Positions 23,880 through 34,019 of a stretch of 64,000 nucleotides of DNA are shown here, piece by piece (positions within the stretch are counted from its first letter, which is position 1; each line of letters opens with the position of its first letter). The notes under the pieces are model-generated. The model was not told the origin of the DNA. It did not search any database and saw only the letters and a list, made by a program, of their open reading frames with translations. The stretch spans positions 5,223,001 to 5,287,000 of the forward strand of contig NW_024466307.1 in the NCBI RefSeq assembly GCF_017591425.1, given 5' to 3'. Position numbers and translations under genes: made by a program. Source of the DNA: Ochotona curzoniae (taxonomy: Eukaryota; Chordata; Mammalia; Lagomorpha; Ochotonidae).

Positions 23880-24305
23880 CACACACAGCCCGTCATGGAT
23901 GCCCGTTCTACCTCCACTGCCCCTCCCACTCCTCTCACATCCCACTCTCATGTTATTGGCACAAAACTACTTTCCAATCCATAAATACCCTCTACCCTTC
24001 TAGGATTCTCGGTTTTTGAAAACACTGTTCTTTTTTCTGGATGCGTCTTCTAAGACAATTAGCAATGCTTTTAGCACTGATCAAGACTCCCTTACTGGAA
24101 GCCCCCCTTTCGTTCTGTATGGCCTTTCCCATGTCCTTGAGCCATGCCTCTGCTCTAATTCCTATCTATTACACATTGACTCTATGCCGTGTCTGTCTCT
24201 CTGGCCACACACCCTAACTTCTCCTGTGTGTCCCAGCTCCTAGAGCAATACCCACCAGTGGACCACAGACATGGGCTGGGTGGTCAGTGAATAAATGAAG
24301 GTGGA
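23880..24305 (+). repeat. L2 LINE 3' end
   Basis: A pyrimidine-rich region with CATGTCCTTGAGCCATGCCT, then TGTCCCAGCTCCTAGAGCAA and the terminal GTCAGTGAATAAATGAAG, in the order of the mammalian L2 3' end. Diverged. Confidence 0.6.
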
Positions 24306-25569
24306 AAGCCAGAATCCATGCTTTTCCTGAGACCTGTGAGTTTATGCATGTATTTCAGTTATTCTGTAGAAATGCAGATAAAGATGAAAACACTTCTATT
24401 TTATCCATTAGGGGGAAAAATCTACCTGAATTGATGGGGCTATATGGAATTGTTGAGCTCAGTGAACCACAAAAGAGGTGGGGGATAGGAAGGAAGTGAG
24501 TTGAAGGATCACACACTAACCAGGTGGCTATTCTATCACCGAAACCAATGAGAGCCTGACTTACTCAGCCCTTAACCCCAGGAGTGGTCTTGTTAGGCTG
24601 ACAGTGCTTGGAATTCTGGGCCTTGAAAGTAGTAATAACTTCTCCTGCTAGTCCTGTTTGCCATCCTCCTCTGGGAATCACGTGTTTCCCTTTGCTATTC
24701 CTCAACATTATTTTCCCAGAAATTCTGCAGCTATTGTTAGTATAGTATATTTGCAAAGTGTACCCTTTGCGCTTGAAAATGACATAATGTGTTCAATTAA
24801 TATTTTGTCTAAAGTACTTTCATGTGACATTCTGTGATTCATTCTCAAAAAAAAGTATCTTGAGAATGAGAAATAAGAAAAAGACAAAAAAAAACCCCAG
24901 ATATTTCTAAGAGCAATGATAATTGAATGATAAACTATTGTCCTAAATGACTTTGAATTCATAATAAAGACTTCAGCACTGGAAGCCAGCACAATTTACT
25001 AAGAAAAATATAAATTTGTAGAAAATTTTATTAAGTATTTCTCCATAACCCAGTATTCTTCCAGTATGCCGTATGCAGGGTGCACTGCTCTATGCAGGAA
25101 ACATAGTCAAATAACAGAAATTTCATAACTTCTATTTGTTTATAATCAATAGGAAAGTGTCTAATTATAACACGAATTTATAAGGAAGCTAATAGGATAA
25201 TCAATGTGACAAGTATGAATCTCACAAAGTACATGCACAAAAAAAGATGCTTATGAATTTCTAGAATATTCCTATTTATCTTTTAGAGAAAGCCCCCATT
25301 TTCTGAACTGGTAGAAAATTGATTTTGGTGTGTCTTTGGTCTTCCTTCCCATTCTTGCACCTGGGTCTTTGGAAGTGAGAGGAGAGTAAATGGTCCATTC
25401 TCCAGGTGCTACTCACTACTTGTTCTGTCCACAGGACCCCTGGGGGTCAGGGCTCTGTAACTAACTCTAGGTCCTGCAGAAGCCGCTAGAAGCTTTTAAG
25501 TGGCTGCACAGGTATTCTCTGAGTCTCTCAGGCACCAGTCTTCCTTGGAGGAGGGCTCACTCTACAGAG
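24306..25569. other. Unique A+T-rich stretch
   Basis: No exon or named repeat; 24840-25320 is very A+T-rich. The segment just before 25570 is G+C-richer. Confidence 0.5.
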
Positions 25570-25815
25570 GCAGAATGATCGAGTCTCAAAGGCCAACATG
25601 GACATCACGTGGAGCCACATGCTGGGTACGCTGTGTCTGTGGGACCTGAGGCAAGCTTTTGTAAATTTCCTAAGTTTCAGGTTTTCATCAGCAAAGTAGA
25701 GAAGTGTATATTACCTACCTCACAGAGCTGTAGAGAGGGCAAAATGTGATTGAATAGAAAATGCTTAGCACACCACTTGGCACCAAGTGGGCGTCCGGTC
25801 AGTGAACTGCTGTCA
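25570..25815 (-). repeat. MIR SINE, nearly complete
   Basis: Antisense MIR in order: GACCTGAGGCAAGC, TTCATCAGCAAAGTAGAGAA, TATTACCTACCTCACAGAGC, ATGCTTAGCACACCACTTGG and GTGGGCGTCCGGTCAGTGAA. One of the best preserved ancient repeats here. Confidence 0.88.
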
Positions 25816-26490
25816 TCATTGTTGTACTGGTTGTTGTTGTTATGACTGGCTTGGGGCACAAGCAGAGGGAGCACAAAGGTCCCCTCTGCCCTTGGGACCG
25901 CCGGGGTTTTACTCTTCCTCCCCTCCCCGGGGCCAGGAAAATCCTTCTCGTGTGAGAGTAAGGTCCAGTGTTTGGTGTTTTCCCCACTCTGATTCTCCCC
26001 TCCAGGTGATTCTGTTTCATCTTGATGTTCTTCCTGGGGTCGCATATCAACATATCCTCAGTAGCTTTATGTTTGCTTGTGAGGTTATTTTCAGGGGAAG
26101 GGATTCCATCTCAAAAAACTGTCCTGCACAAAAAAACAAAAACAAAAACAAAAACAAAAACCCCAGAAAGGAGAGGAAAAGGAAAAATACAGAAAGAGAA
26201 AAAAGCATGGATTTCTCTCTCAAAATATTCTGAAGTCACCCTCATGCAATATGATAAGGTTAAAGAAAGAAATATGTAATAAGTGACCATGGATGTCCAC
26301 TTGCAAAGAACAAGGGAAAGTCCTCTCTGCATTCAAATTTTCTTAGTGAAAGAACACCTTTCCGTGTTCTATGTATCTTCGTCTTGCTGGGTGCCTGGCA
26401 TGTCGCAGGCCTTTCATAAATGCGTCCTGAGTCAGAACATTTTTGTAAAAAGAAATAGCATGCACACAAGTGTGAACCCTAATACTTAGA
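25816..26490. other. Unique stretch with an (AAAAAC)n run
   Basis: Short GTT repeat at about 25829-25841, G+C-rich 25850-26000, then a purine-rich stretch to 26220. The 148-codon plus frame at 25787-26233 joins MIR sequence to the A-rich simple repeat and is not credible. Confidence 0.5.
26129..26160 (+). repeat. (AAAAAC)n simple repeat
   Basis: About five AAAAAC units in tandem, followed by CCCC. Confidence 0.9.
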
Positions 26491-26585
26491 GATGCATTAT
26501 AGCTACAGTGATTAAGATGCCACAATATATAATCAGGGTGCCTGGATCCAGGACCCCACTCTGGTTCAAATCCAGCTTGGTATTG
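26491..26585 (+). repeat. CSINE 5' fragment, old
   Basis: GCATTATAGCTACAGTGATT, then GGTGCCTGGATCC and a B-box-like TGGTTCAAATCC. Nothing of the body follows. Confidence 0.5.
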
Positions 26586-26714
26586 ATGACACCAGAAACA
26601 GCTGAGAGTGAATCTGATTTTGTTTGAAAACTCCAAAAGTAGCATAAATACATACACACTAGACATAGCGAGTACCGCATATATTCAAGGACCTGGGTGG
26701 CGGTGGAAAAGGGA

Positions 26715-26815
26715 TGTTGAACTGGAGTAGGAAACCTAAGGCTTTGATTTTATTCAAGTTCTAACAAACTGTGTGACTTTGATTGCTTCCACTATTGGGG
26801 TTGCTTTGAGTAAAT
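26715..26815 (-). repeat. MIR fragment
   Basis: TGTGTGACTTTGATTGCTTC preceded by a diverged GACCTGGATTCTAGTCC-like segment: the antisense middle of MIR. Confidence 0.5.
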
Positions 26816-26937
26816 AGAAGTAATTGGACTGAGTTCTTTCTCATGGAGTGCTTCAAGGGAAACAACTTCCAGGGTGTAGTAATTTGGATGCAGCATCTTT
26901 GCTAATAGAGATGGTATGTGTTTTCTCACAAATGCAA

Positions 26938-27118
26938 GTAGGCAGCAGGTGATGACTCCAGTACCTGAGTACCTGCCAGGTTCTCACACTCACTTATAGG
27001 GAGTGCCAGTCTCCTAGCTTTGGCTATTGTGGGTACATGGGGAGTGAACCAGCAAATGGACAATCCCCTTCTCTGTTGTTCCTGTCACTGCCACATTGAC
27101 TTGCAAATACATGTGAAT
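26938..27118 (+). repeat. CSINE, 5'-truncated
   Basis: AGGCAGCAGGTGATGACTCC, then GGCTATTGTGGGTACATGGG, GAGTGAACCAGCAAATGGAC and a shortened pyrimidine tract. No head. Confidence 0.7.
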
Positions 27119-27129
27119 CCATCATTGAA

Positions 27130-27440
27130 AAGCAGCTTGGCATGCCAGCACCCCACGTCAGAGTGCCTTGTTTGACCCAGGCTCCACTTGCAGTGCAGCT
27201 TTCTGCAAATGCTTGTCCAGGGAGGTACCTGCTAATGGCTCCACTGCTTGGCTACCTATAGGAAGACCCCTGTTGGGAGCCAAACTCCTGGTGTATGTGT
27301 GATCTGGCCCGGGCTATCTGGGGCATTTGGAGAGTGAACCAATGCACGAGGCACCGGTCTGTCTCTCCTGCTTACTCTTGCTCTCTCAGGCTTTCATGTA
27401 AAACATGAAAACAAGAAAGTTTTAAAAATATATTGCAAGA
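27130..27440 (+). repeat. CSINE, tandem with the previous one
   Basis: AGCAGCTTGGCATGCCAGCA, GTACCTGCTAATGGCTCCAC, GGAAGACCCCTGTTGGGAGC, GCATTTGGAGAGTGAACCAA and a terminal pyrimidine tract. It abuts the upstream copy in the same orientation. Confidence 0.78.
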
Positions 27441-27660
27441 GTCTCATTTTCAGAGCTTGAAGTTCTTCTTGGGTTGATCTCATGAAAATAATATGACACT
27501 CCAAGAAATCTCTCTTAGGACAAATAAATATATGGAGCTTAAAATAGGGATGTGGCTGCTTGTTTTATAGATAAAGGCCTTCCAAAAAGCCTTTTCATGT
27601 CCCCATGGAGATGGAGAACTTGTCGGTTCCACGGGCCACATTGCTGTGCTCTAGCATCAT

Positions 27661-27830
27661 GGGATTTCAGAAAGTTCATGGCAAATGGAATCAAAAGCTA
27701 TTTAGATTGATGCAAGTTTTTGGAAATACATATTTTTTTTTCATCATACTCATTTTCTACTAAAATGTTTTATTTTTGCACTGAAAAACAAAATCTTCTA
27801 ATTCCATTTCCATGAACTTTTTGAAATACC
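27661..27830. mobile_element. Short inverted-repeat element (MITE-like), copy 1
   Basis: The left end GGATTTCAGAAAGTTCATGG pairs with the complement of the right end, GGTATTTCAAAAAGTTCATG. The arms match over ~35 bases with few mismatches, around a ~95-bp A+T-rich middle. No reading frame. Looks like a non-autonomous DNA transposon (mariner-type ends suspected); four further copies or parts lie in this window. Confidence 0.75.
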
Positions 27831-29799
27831 AATGTATACACTAATTGGCACATATCTGAATGTAGTAGTCATACATACTGACAGAGAACCAGGCCGTGTT
27901 GGAAAGCTCCTGGGTGTCCTTGCTGGCACCAAGCATGGGTAGCAAGGATGAAAGATGTGAAGGACATGGGGCTAGAGGACAGGAAAGCAGGTGTGATGGA
28001 GGTCAAAACAGCAGCAGCATGAGCAGCAGAGTGTTGAGGATGCATTTTCAGTGACTCACTGAAGAGTAGTAAGTGGCGTGAGGGCATGTTGTCCATCACC
28101 ATTTCATACGAAACAGTGGGACTTCTCCTTTTATTCTTGAAATTGAACTGCAATAGTATAATAGCAGCTTGTATTAACAAATGATCTAGGTAGCATATTT
28201 AGAAAAATTAGAGCTTTGACAGGCTTTGGAAAATTTTTCAATTCTTTTTATGTCATCACTCCCACTGAAAGTAAAAGAAATAGATAAATCTGTGATTAAA
28301 ATATTCTTGAGTTTTACTCAAGAAAAAAAATTTTTTTTATATCTGGTTCCTGTCTCAGCACAGGAATCTCTCAGAGTGAGTGAAATTCTAGCATTGTTCA
28401 AGGTAGTCGGTCATAAATACAATATCTGCAAGACAAATAGTACAAGAAGTATGTAAGTGAATTGCCTCATTTAATTGTCCTTTAAAATAATCATTCCTTT
28501 TGTAAAGTGAATAATCACTCCCTGTTTTATGTTTTTATAATTTTTTGCTCATAGATTACATTTTCTGAGTACTAATAAGTAAATCTAAATTTTTGCTATG
28601 TTATTCATTCTTTTAACTTATGGATGAATTTCAAAGGGTGTTGATTTTTAGATTAATCTATGCCGCAAGAAGGCTCAGCTAATACACTCAATGTTATGGC
28701 ACACGAACTAATTATGTTCTAGTCCTCATTCTGTGTGTCTTTCCCCCGATGAAGGGTGTTCAGGGCAGGATGAAAACAAACCCCTCATTAATCATAAAAA
28801 TATTCTAAAGAACTGCTCAGAATAGAAGTGACAGATGTTCAATAGAATGCTCGGCTTTCCCAATAATTAAAAAGCAATTGATTGGAAAGAGAAAGGCAGC
28901 TTTCTTATCCCCTTTGTGCTGTAACTGTTAGCATGTTAATTGCCCAGAGCTTTGTTTGTATTCTTCCATGGCTAGAGTTTGTCTATAATTGAAAACTGGG
29001 GACACCAATTCCCTTTTCTCCTAGAAGATCCATTCATGTCACTAGGCTCTCCTGATTCTTTCTTGTTAGGATCTTGAGTGAATAGAATACCAAATCTGAA
29101 TGTTTGCTGCTTATCAAAACAAATATGTTACAACAGCATTTCTACTGAGATTTATTTATGGTGCTGGGATTTTTAGAAATGCATTCTTTTAATTTTTATG
29201 GTTTATATCTTTTGGCCAATGGCATAAATTGCTTAGGCATGGCAAACTTTTTTGGATTGAAATTTGGAGAAGATCACGTGCCCCCAAATCCCTGAATTAA
29301 TATTGGGGGGAAAAAACAGTCAATAGAACACCCACCACTTCCAAAGGAGTGAGGCAACCAGAGAAAGCACACCTGCCCATTTTCTCTTATTCCAAGACCT
29401 TCAACCTCTGTCTGCAAGCCCAGTGCTTCCTAGAGCTGTCACTCTGCTCAGATCCATCCTACTGGTCAGTTCTTCACCTTGGCAGTTTAGTTGCATTGTA
29501 CTGCAAAAAGGGCCTTTAGCATGTGGAGCTCCTAGCAAGGAAACCCAAATCCCCCATGCCTCAAGAGCCCTCTCTGTCTGGGAAGTTTGTCTTTCCTGTC
29601 TGGAGAGGGGCACATGGCCAAGCTTATTATCACTCTATGGCCAACGCTCGTTTTATCTTTGGTCTCTATTCAGTTTTTTTTTTCTTTAATGTTATAAACA
29701 TAAAGGCATGGGAGAAAATGGAAGTATTTGGGGTGGAAGATCTCTATAACGTCCCTTATGCCTGTGAGCTGCTGCCTTGGTCATTGGACCTCTGTACCA
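27831..29799. other. Unique stretch with a candidate conserved block
   Basis: No repeat recognised over ~2 kb, the longest such gap in the first half. 28640-28960 is dense in homeodomain and SOX-type cores (see findings). 29400-29640 holds frames of 70-109 codons on both strands without recognisable domains. Confidence 0.5.
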
Positions 29800-29896
29800 T
29801 CAGTAACACACATGCCTGCCCTGGCTGTTGCAATCATTTGGGAAGTGAATAAACAGCTTCTCTATATATAATTCTGACTTTCAAAAAAAATAATTT
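29800..29896 (+). repeat. CSINE 3' half, interrupted by the next copy
   Basis: CCTGCCCTGGCTGTTGCAAT, CATTTGGGAAGTGAATAAAC and TCTGACTTTCAAAAAAAATA; the tail seems to resume at 30224 beyond the minus copy. Confidence 0.7.
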
Positions 29897-30223
29897 TTAA
29901 AAGATTTAATTTTTTTGGATCTGAAAGAACTAGAGAAAGAGAGACAGAGAGGGGGGAGAGACAGAGAGAAATCTTTCATCTGTTGGTTAATTCCCTAACT
30001 GGCCCCTACAGGCAGAGCTGAGCTGGTCCTAAGTGGAAAACATTGGAGCTTCTCCCAGGTCTCTCATGTGGATGTAGGGATTCAAGGATTCATTTTACAC
30101 TGCTTTCCCAGGCTATAAGTTGGAGCAGGATCAGAATTGGCAACCAGGACATGAATTGGTGTCCATACAGAATACCAGTGCCACCAGGAAATGATGAACT
30201 TGTTATACCATCACATTGGCTCC
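29897..30223 (-). repeat. CSINE, full length, nested
   Basis: AAAAGATTTAATTTTTTTGG, a GA-rich tract, TCTTTCATCTGTTGGTTAAT, CTTCTCCCAGGTCTCTCATG, ACTGCTTTCCCAGGCTATAA and head CACATTGGCTCCC. Opposite in orientation to the copy it splits. Confidence 0.88.
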
Positions 30224-30265
30224 CAAATAAATAAATCTTTAAAATAAATAAATAAATAAATAAAT
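30224..30265 (+). repeat. (AAAT)n tail
   Basis: AAATAAATAAATCTTTAAAA followed by six AAAT units: the expanded 3' tail of the interrupted plus-strand CSINE. Confidence 0.85.
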
Positions 30266-31066
30266 AGAAGTGGTCAAATTGAGAAAGGACACAAGTAAAC
30301 AATCCACAGAAAAAGAAATAAAATTTTTCTGGGAAATTAAAATCTGTAGTCATTTCTAAAGTTAATAAGAATATTATTTGAATTGGCAATACATGCCAGG
30401 CCTTAATTGCTGATTAATCTATAGAATGCATTCCATTTTAGTGTCCACAAATTTTTGAAGTACATCTGAGTTTCCAGACACTCAACACCTGCCTTCTTAT
30501 GATTCCTTCATCCTTTTTTTTAAATAGATAATCTTTTTATTTTGTGCTTCCTGTTTTATTTTAAACATAGAAGGGATGATTTCTCAGCAATCAGTAGAAC
30601 AGCTGTGAAGGGAAAAAATAGAAATGAAATAGCTAAATGATTGAAGGTTGACACTTAAAAGAATAATTTTACAATTGACAGCTGTGTGTCCCAGAAATAA
30701 ACTATCTGAAAAATACTTGATAAAGGAGGAAAATTTACCTAAAAGTGAGAGTTCACAACTACAGAGTTAAGACTTATGGAGGAAAAAATGATAATCTTCC
30801 AAACAGGTTGTGGCTATATGAGAAGGACCAGAAAGTTCTTAATCCCTTTGTAGAATCTAAATTTTATGATATTCAGAGCATAGATGGGTTCTGTGAAATA
30901 TACTTTAGATATGATTTTAAGCTTTTGAGACATATTTTGATTATCAAACAATAAATGTAATTCATGGTAAATGACAACATTTTCCTTCATGTCTATGAAA
31001 AGAATTTTCTCCTTTCTTCTGCCCAAGGGCAGCCATCATAGACTGCATCTCACAACCTCGTTGTCA
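30266..31066. other. Unique A+T-rich stretch
   Basis: CCACAAATTTTTGAAGTACA at 30446-30465 resembles a right arm of the inverted-repeat element but has no partner arm. No exon seen. Confidence 0.5.
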
Positions 31067-31103
31067 TTCTCTCTCTCTCTCCCTCTCTCTCTCTCTCTCT
31101 TTG
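31067..31103 (+). repeat. (TC)n microsatellite
   Basis: Near-pure CT run with one CC interruption, followed by TTGTAATAAC; possibly the surviving pyrimidine tract of a decayed CSINE. Confidence 0.9.
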
Positions 31104-31525
31104 TAATAACAGAATATGTAGAATCAGGAAGTCTGGGTACCCTTCTGTGAGATCACATTACCTGAATGTTACACTGAGCTATTGGGGATTTTTTTTTGTC
31201 CTTTTTTGTTTGTTTGATAAAATGAGCACATGTACCAACATGTTGAAGCATCATCCTAATGCAAAATATCATTAATCAACTTCAAGGTACACAATGAAAA
31301 GGGTAGTAAAAGTACCAGTTTCTAGGTAGCTCTCCCAGAAAACAAATCAAACCCATGATCTGATTGGCTTCCTCTTTCTGTACCTTCCGCTGCCTGCAAA
31401 AACATGTGTATTACCATGTCCATGTTGATTTTTTTTTTAATGAGTGTGTACTTCCAGATTCATGCAGACTGTATAGCTTTTGTGTGTTCATTGAATGGAC
31501 ATGAACTGAGTTGCTTTTGTAGGTT
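31104..31525. other. Unique stretch
   Basis: T-runs at 31188-31212 and 31430-31439; no exon or named repeat. Confidence 0.5.
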
Positions 31526-31560
31526 TTGTGTGTGTGTGTATGTGTGTGTGTGAGAGAGAG
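31526..31560. repeat. (TG)n(AG)n microsatellite
   Basis: Two TG runs split by TATG, then four AG units. Confidence 0.92.
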
Positions 31561-31945
31561 TCAGGCTCTGTAGTAGGTATTTGGAACACAACCATGATTA
31601 AAATCAACAACAAAGTTCCTGGTCTTCATGATGTGTATGTGCTCTTCCACTTGGGAATAGAAGCAGAGGGAGGAGATGGAGGCCACAGACCATAAAGAAT
31701 AAATACTGAAAATCAATAAAATACATTGTGTTAGAAGACCATAACCAATGCAGGGAAGGAAGAGCAGCACACAGTTAGGGGGACAAGGAGGGTCTCATGG
31801 CCAGAGATTCAGCTGGGCTGCAAGGTGGGGTCTGCTGGCATCACCTAGTGGGGAGGACCCAATGGGAAAGGGTCATCTGAGCCAAAACTTAAAGGATGAG
31901 CAAATTGCCCCCCATACATATCAGGGGAAGAATATTCCATAAGGG
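31561..31945 (+). repeat. Old interspersed repeat, family unassigned
   Basis: AGGTATTTGGAACACAACCA, AAAGTTCCTGGTCTTCATGA, GCCAAAACTTAAAGGATGAG and GGGGAAGAATATTCCATAAG follow, in order, a common mammalian repeat of the 'lost-tumour-size' type (ages with MIR/L2). Related pieces lie at 36.0, 39.7, 49.8-51.9 and 61.8 kb. Confidence 0.45.
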
Positions 31946-32235
31946 AATATGCAGAGCCAGAGCCTCAAGATGGGGCTTTCCTGGCATGTTGGAGAATAAC
32001 AAATGACATTTACATCTGGAGAGAAATTAGTTAGGCAAGAAAGTAGGACAAGGGGTCAGAAAATCCAATTCCCTTCATCAATTCAGAGTCTACATCACTG
32101 ATGTACATCTATGTTTATCAGATACAATCACCTAGTAGCCCATCAGGTTCACATTAGGATAGTTTTGAATTTTATTTTTTGAGAAACATTAATAAATTAA
32201 CTGCACCAAGATTACTTTTTAAAAAAAATCACAGA

Positions 32236-32421
32236 ACCGGCATTGTAGAGCAGTTAAGCTATTGGATGTGACAGTGCTATCCCAGTGTCAGTTCAGGTCC
32301 TGGCTGCTCCAAGTTGGATCCAGCTCACTGTTAATGTGTCATGGAAAGTGGTGAAAGATGGTCCCAGTGCTGGAGTCACACCCATGTGGGGGACCTAGGT
32401 GGAATTCCTGGTTCCATCCTG
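32236..32421 (+). repeat. CSINE 5' half
   Basis: ACCGGCATTGTAGAGCAGTT, TATCCCAGTGTCAGTTCAGG, AGCTCACTGTTAATGTGTC and ACACCCATGTGGGGGACCTA. It stops before the pyrimidine tract, where the next repeat begins. Confidence 0.8.
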
Positions 32422-32600
32422 TACTTTCGCTTCACATTTATGAACAGTTTTATCTACAAATATCTCTTCAGTTGGGGGTTAAGCATTTCTTACCCAGAAT
32501 ATTTTGGATCAAAACTGTCTCAGATTGGGATTTTTCAAAATTGGGAATATTTACATAGACTTTACAAATTGAATGCTATAATTTTTTTGTTAATGCTCAC
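32422..32600 (+). repeat. AT-rich old repeat, copy A
   Basis: TACTTTCGCTTCAC, AGTTTTATCTACAA, CTCAGATTGGGATTTTTC and ACATAGACTTTACAAATTGA align with copy B starting 875 bp downstream. The pattern (TTATCC..GTGTTTCAGATT..GGATTTTTC..AATATTTGCATA) is a known non-autonomous mammalian repeat that I cannot name with certainty. Confidence 0.7.
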
Positions 32601-32763
32601 AAAGATTTGACCAGCAATATTCAGTGTTCATTATAGGTACAGTGGTCCAGGAGAGCCTCACCGGGGAGGAAACAGGGAAGAACATGCCAGAAGAAGGAAA
32701 GTATAAAATCAGAACTTGAGGAGGTATTTGGGAAGCAGCTGACGTTTGCAGAATCTGATTCAG

Positions 32764-32792
32764 TGCTGCTGCTGCTGCTGCTGCTGCTGCTG
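32764..32792 (+). repeat. (TGC/CTG)n trinucleotide repeat
   Basis: 29 bases, nearly ten uninterrupted TGC units, directly before a CSINE tail. It is not inside any credible reading frame. Confidence 0.95.
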
Positions 32793-33118
32793 TAAGAATT
32801 TACTGATTAATTTGAAAGGCAGAATGAGAGAGAAAGGGAGGGAGGGAGAGAGACAGAGTGAGAGAACATGATCTTCCATCCTCTGGTTCACTCCCAGAAT
32901 GACCACAACGGCAAGAACTGAGACAATCTGAAGTCAGGAACCAGAAGCTTCTTCTGGGACTCCCAGTGACCCCAGGACTTGGGCCACCTTCCACTGCTTT
33001 CCCAAACACATTAGCAGACAATTGAATCAAAAGTGAAGCAACCAAGACAAGGACTGACACCCATATGGGATGCCAACATTGCAAAGGCTTAACCCATGGC
33101 ACCATAATGCTGGGCCCC
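32793..33118 (-). repeat. CSINE, full length, old
   Basis: TTAATTTGAAAGGCAGAATG, a long GA tract, CATCCTCTGGTTCACTCCCA, GGAACCAGAAGCTTCTTCTG, CACTGCTTTCCCAAACACAT and head CATAATGCTGGGCCCC. A 156-codon minus frame across it is SINE sequence. Confidence 0.9.
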
Positions 33119-33296
33119 AAGCCATGATATGCTTGTCTCTTTGGGACAGCAGGGAAAGGAACAGAGCCATTTTGGGTCCAGGGACATGCAGCTTCCTTGC
33201 TCCTGGTTTTTGTGGGTTGAGTCTCAGGTCCATGGTTCTCTTCTTCTGGGTTCTCCACAAGTGGTGACAAGCCTGAGTCTTTGTCCCTTGCCTTTT
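33119..33296. other. Spacer between CSINE and copy B
   Basis: Short unique sequence, G+C-moderate, no exon recognised. Confidence 0.5.
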
Positions 33297-33351
33297 ACTC
33301 TCGCTCCACACTGCCAGAATAGTTTTATCCACAAGCATCATTTCACTTGGG

Positions 33352-33366
33352 GATTCAGCAACTCTT
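33352..33366. repeat. Left TSD of young CSINE
   Basis: GATTCAGCAACTCTT, repeated perfectly at 33705-33719. Confidence 0.97.
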
Positions 33367-33704
33367 TTTTTTTTTTTTTTTTAGATTTATTTTTATTATT
33401 TTGTTATTGGAAAGGTGGATATACAGAGAGGAGAGACAGAGAGGAAGATCTTCCATCCGATGATTCACTCCCCAAGTGAGCGCAACGGGTCGATACTATG
33501 CCGATCCGAAGCCAGGAGCCTCTTCCGGGTCTCCCACGCGGGTGCAGGTTCCCAAAGCTTTGGGCTGTCCTCAACTGCTTTCCCAGGCCACAAGCAGGGA
33601 GCTGGAAGGGAAGCGGGGCTGCCGGGATTAGAACCGGCGCCCATATGGGATCCCGGGCGTGCAAGGCGAGGACCTTTAACCACTTGCGCCACCGCGCCGG
33701 GCCC
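33367..33704 (-). repeat. CSINE, complete and young, pika-type
   Basis: Starts with a T run (A tail), then GAAAGGTGGATATACAGAGA, CCATCCGATGATTCACTCCC, CGGGATTAGAACCGGCGCCC (B box antisense) and ends GCCACCGCGCCGGGCCC. Intact CpGs throughout and perfect 15-bp TSDs make it the least decayed complete copy. Its head sequence is the main evidence for a pika source. Confidence 0.98.
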
Positions 33705-33842
33705 GATTCAGCAACTCTTATCCAAAGTGCTTTGGAACAAAAGTGTTTCAGATTGGGATTTTTCCAATTTTAAAATATTTGCATAGATTTTACAGGTTGA
33801 GTATTCCAAAAATTTTGAAATTAGAGAAATTCTGGAGTTGAA

Positions 33843-33937
33843 CATCTTTCCATCTTTTTCATCCCTCCTTCTTCTCTCCCTCTCTCCCTTTTCCCTGCCT
33901 CTCTCCTTCCCTCTCGCCCTACTTCCTTCTTTCTTAT
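33843..33937 (+). repeat. Pyrimidine-rich low-complexity tract
   Basis: Mostly C and T (CCCTCCTTCTTCTCTCCCTC onward) over ~95 bases. Confidence 0.85.
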
Positions 33938-34019
33938 CCATTCAGCAAACCCATTTCTAAGATGATCCATTATGCCATCTCAAAGTATCTTATAGCTTCT
34001 CTCCTTTAATTTTGTTTTC

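Larger units (their letters stand above)
33297..33830 (+). repeat. AT-rich old repeat, copy B, split by a CSINE
   Basis: 33297-33366 and 33705-33830 are the two halves: TACTCTCGCTCCACACTGCC, AGTTTTATCCACAAG, then after the SINE GTGTTTCAGATTGGGATTTT and GATTTTACAGGTTGAGTATT. Same orientation as copy A; copy C lies at 54334-54482 on the minus strand. Confidence 0.75.

Noticed and set aside
25787..26233. 148-codon open frame on the plus strand
   Set aside because: It begins in a MIR and ends in an (AAAAAC)n run; composition artefact.
32800..33270. 156-codon open frame on the minus strand, the longest in the window
   Set aside because: More than two thirds is the CSINE at 32793-33118; no protein family resemblance.
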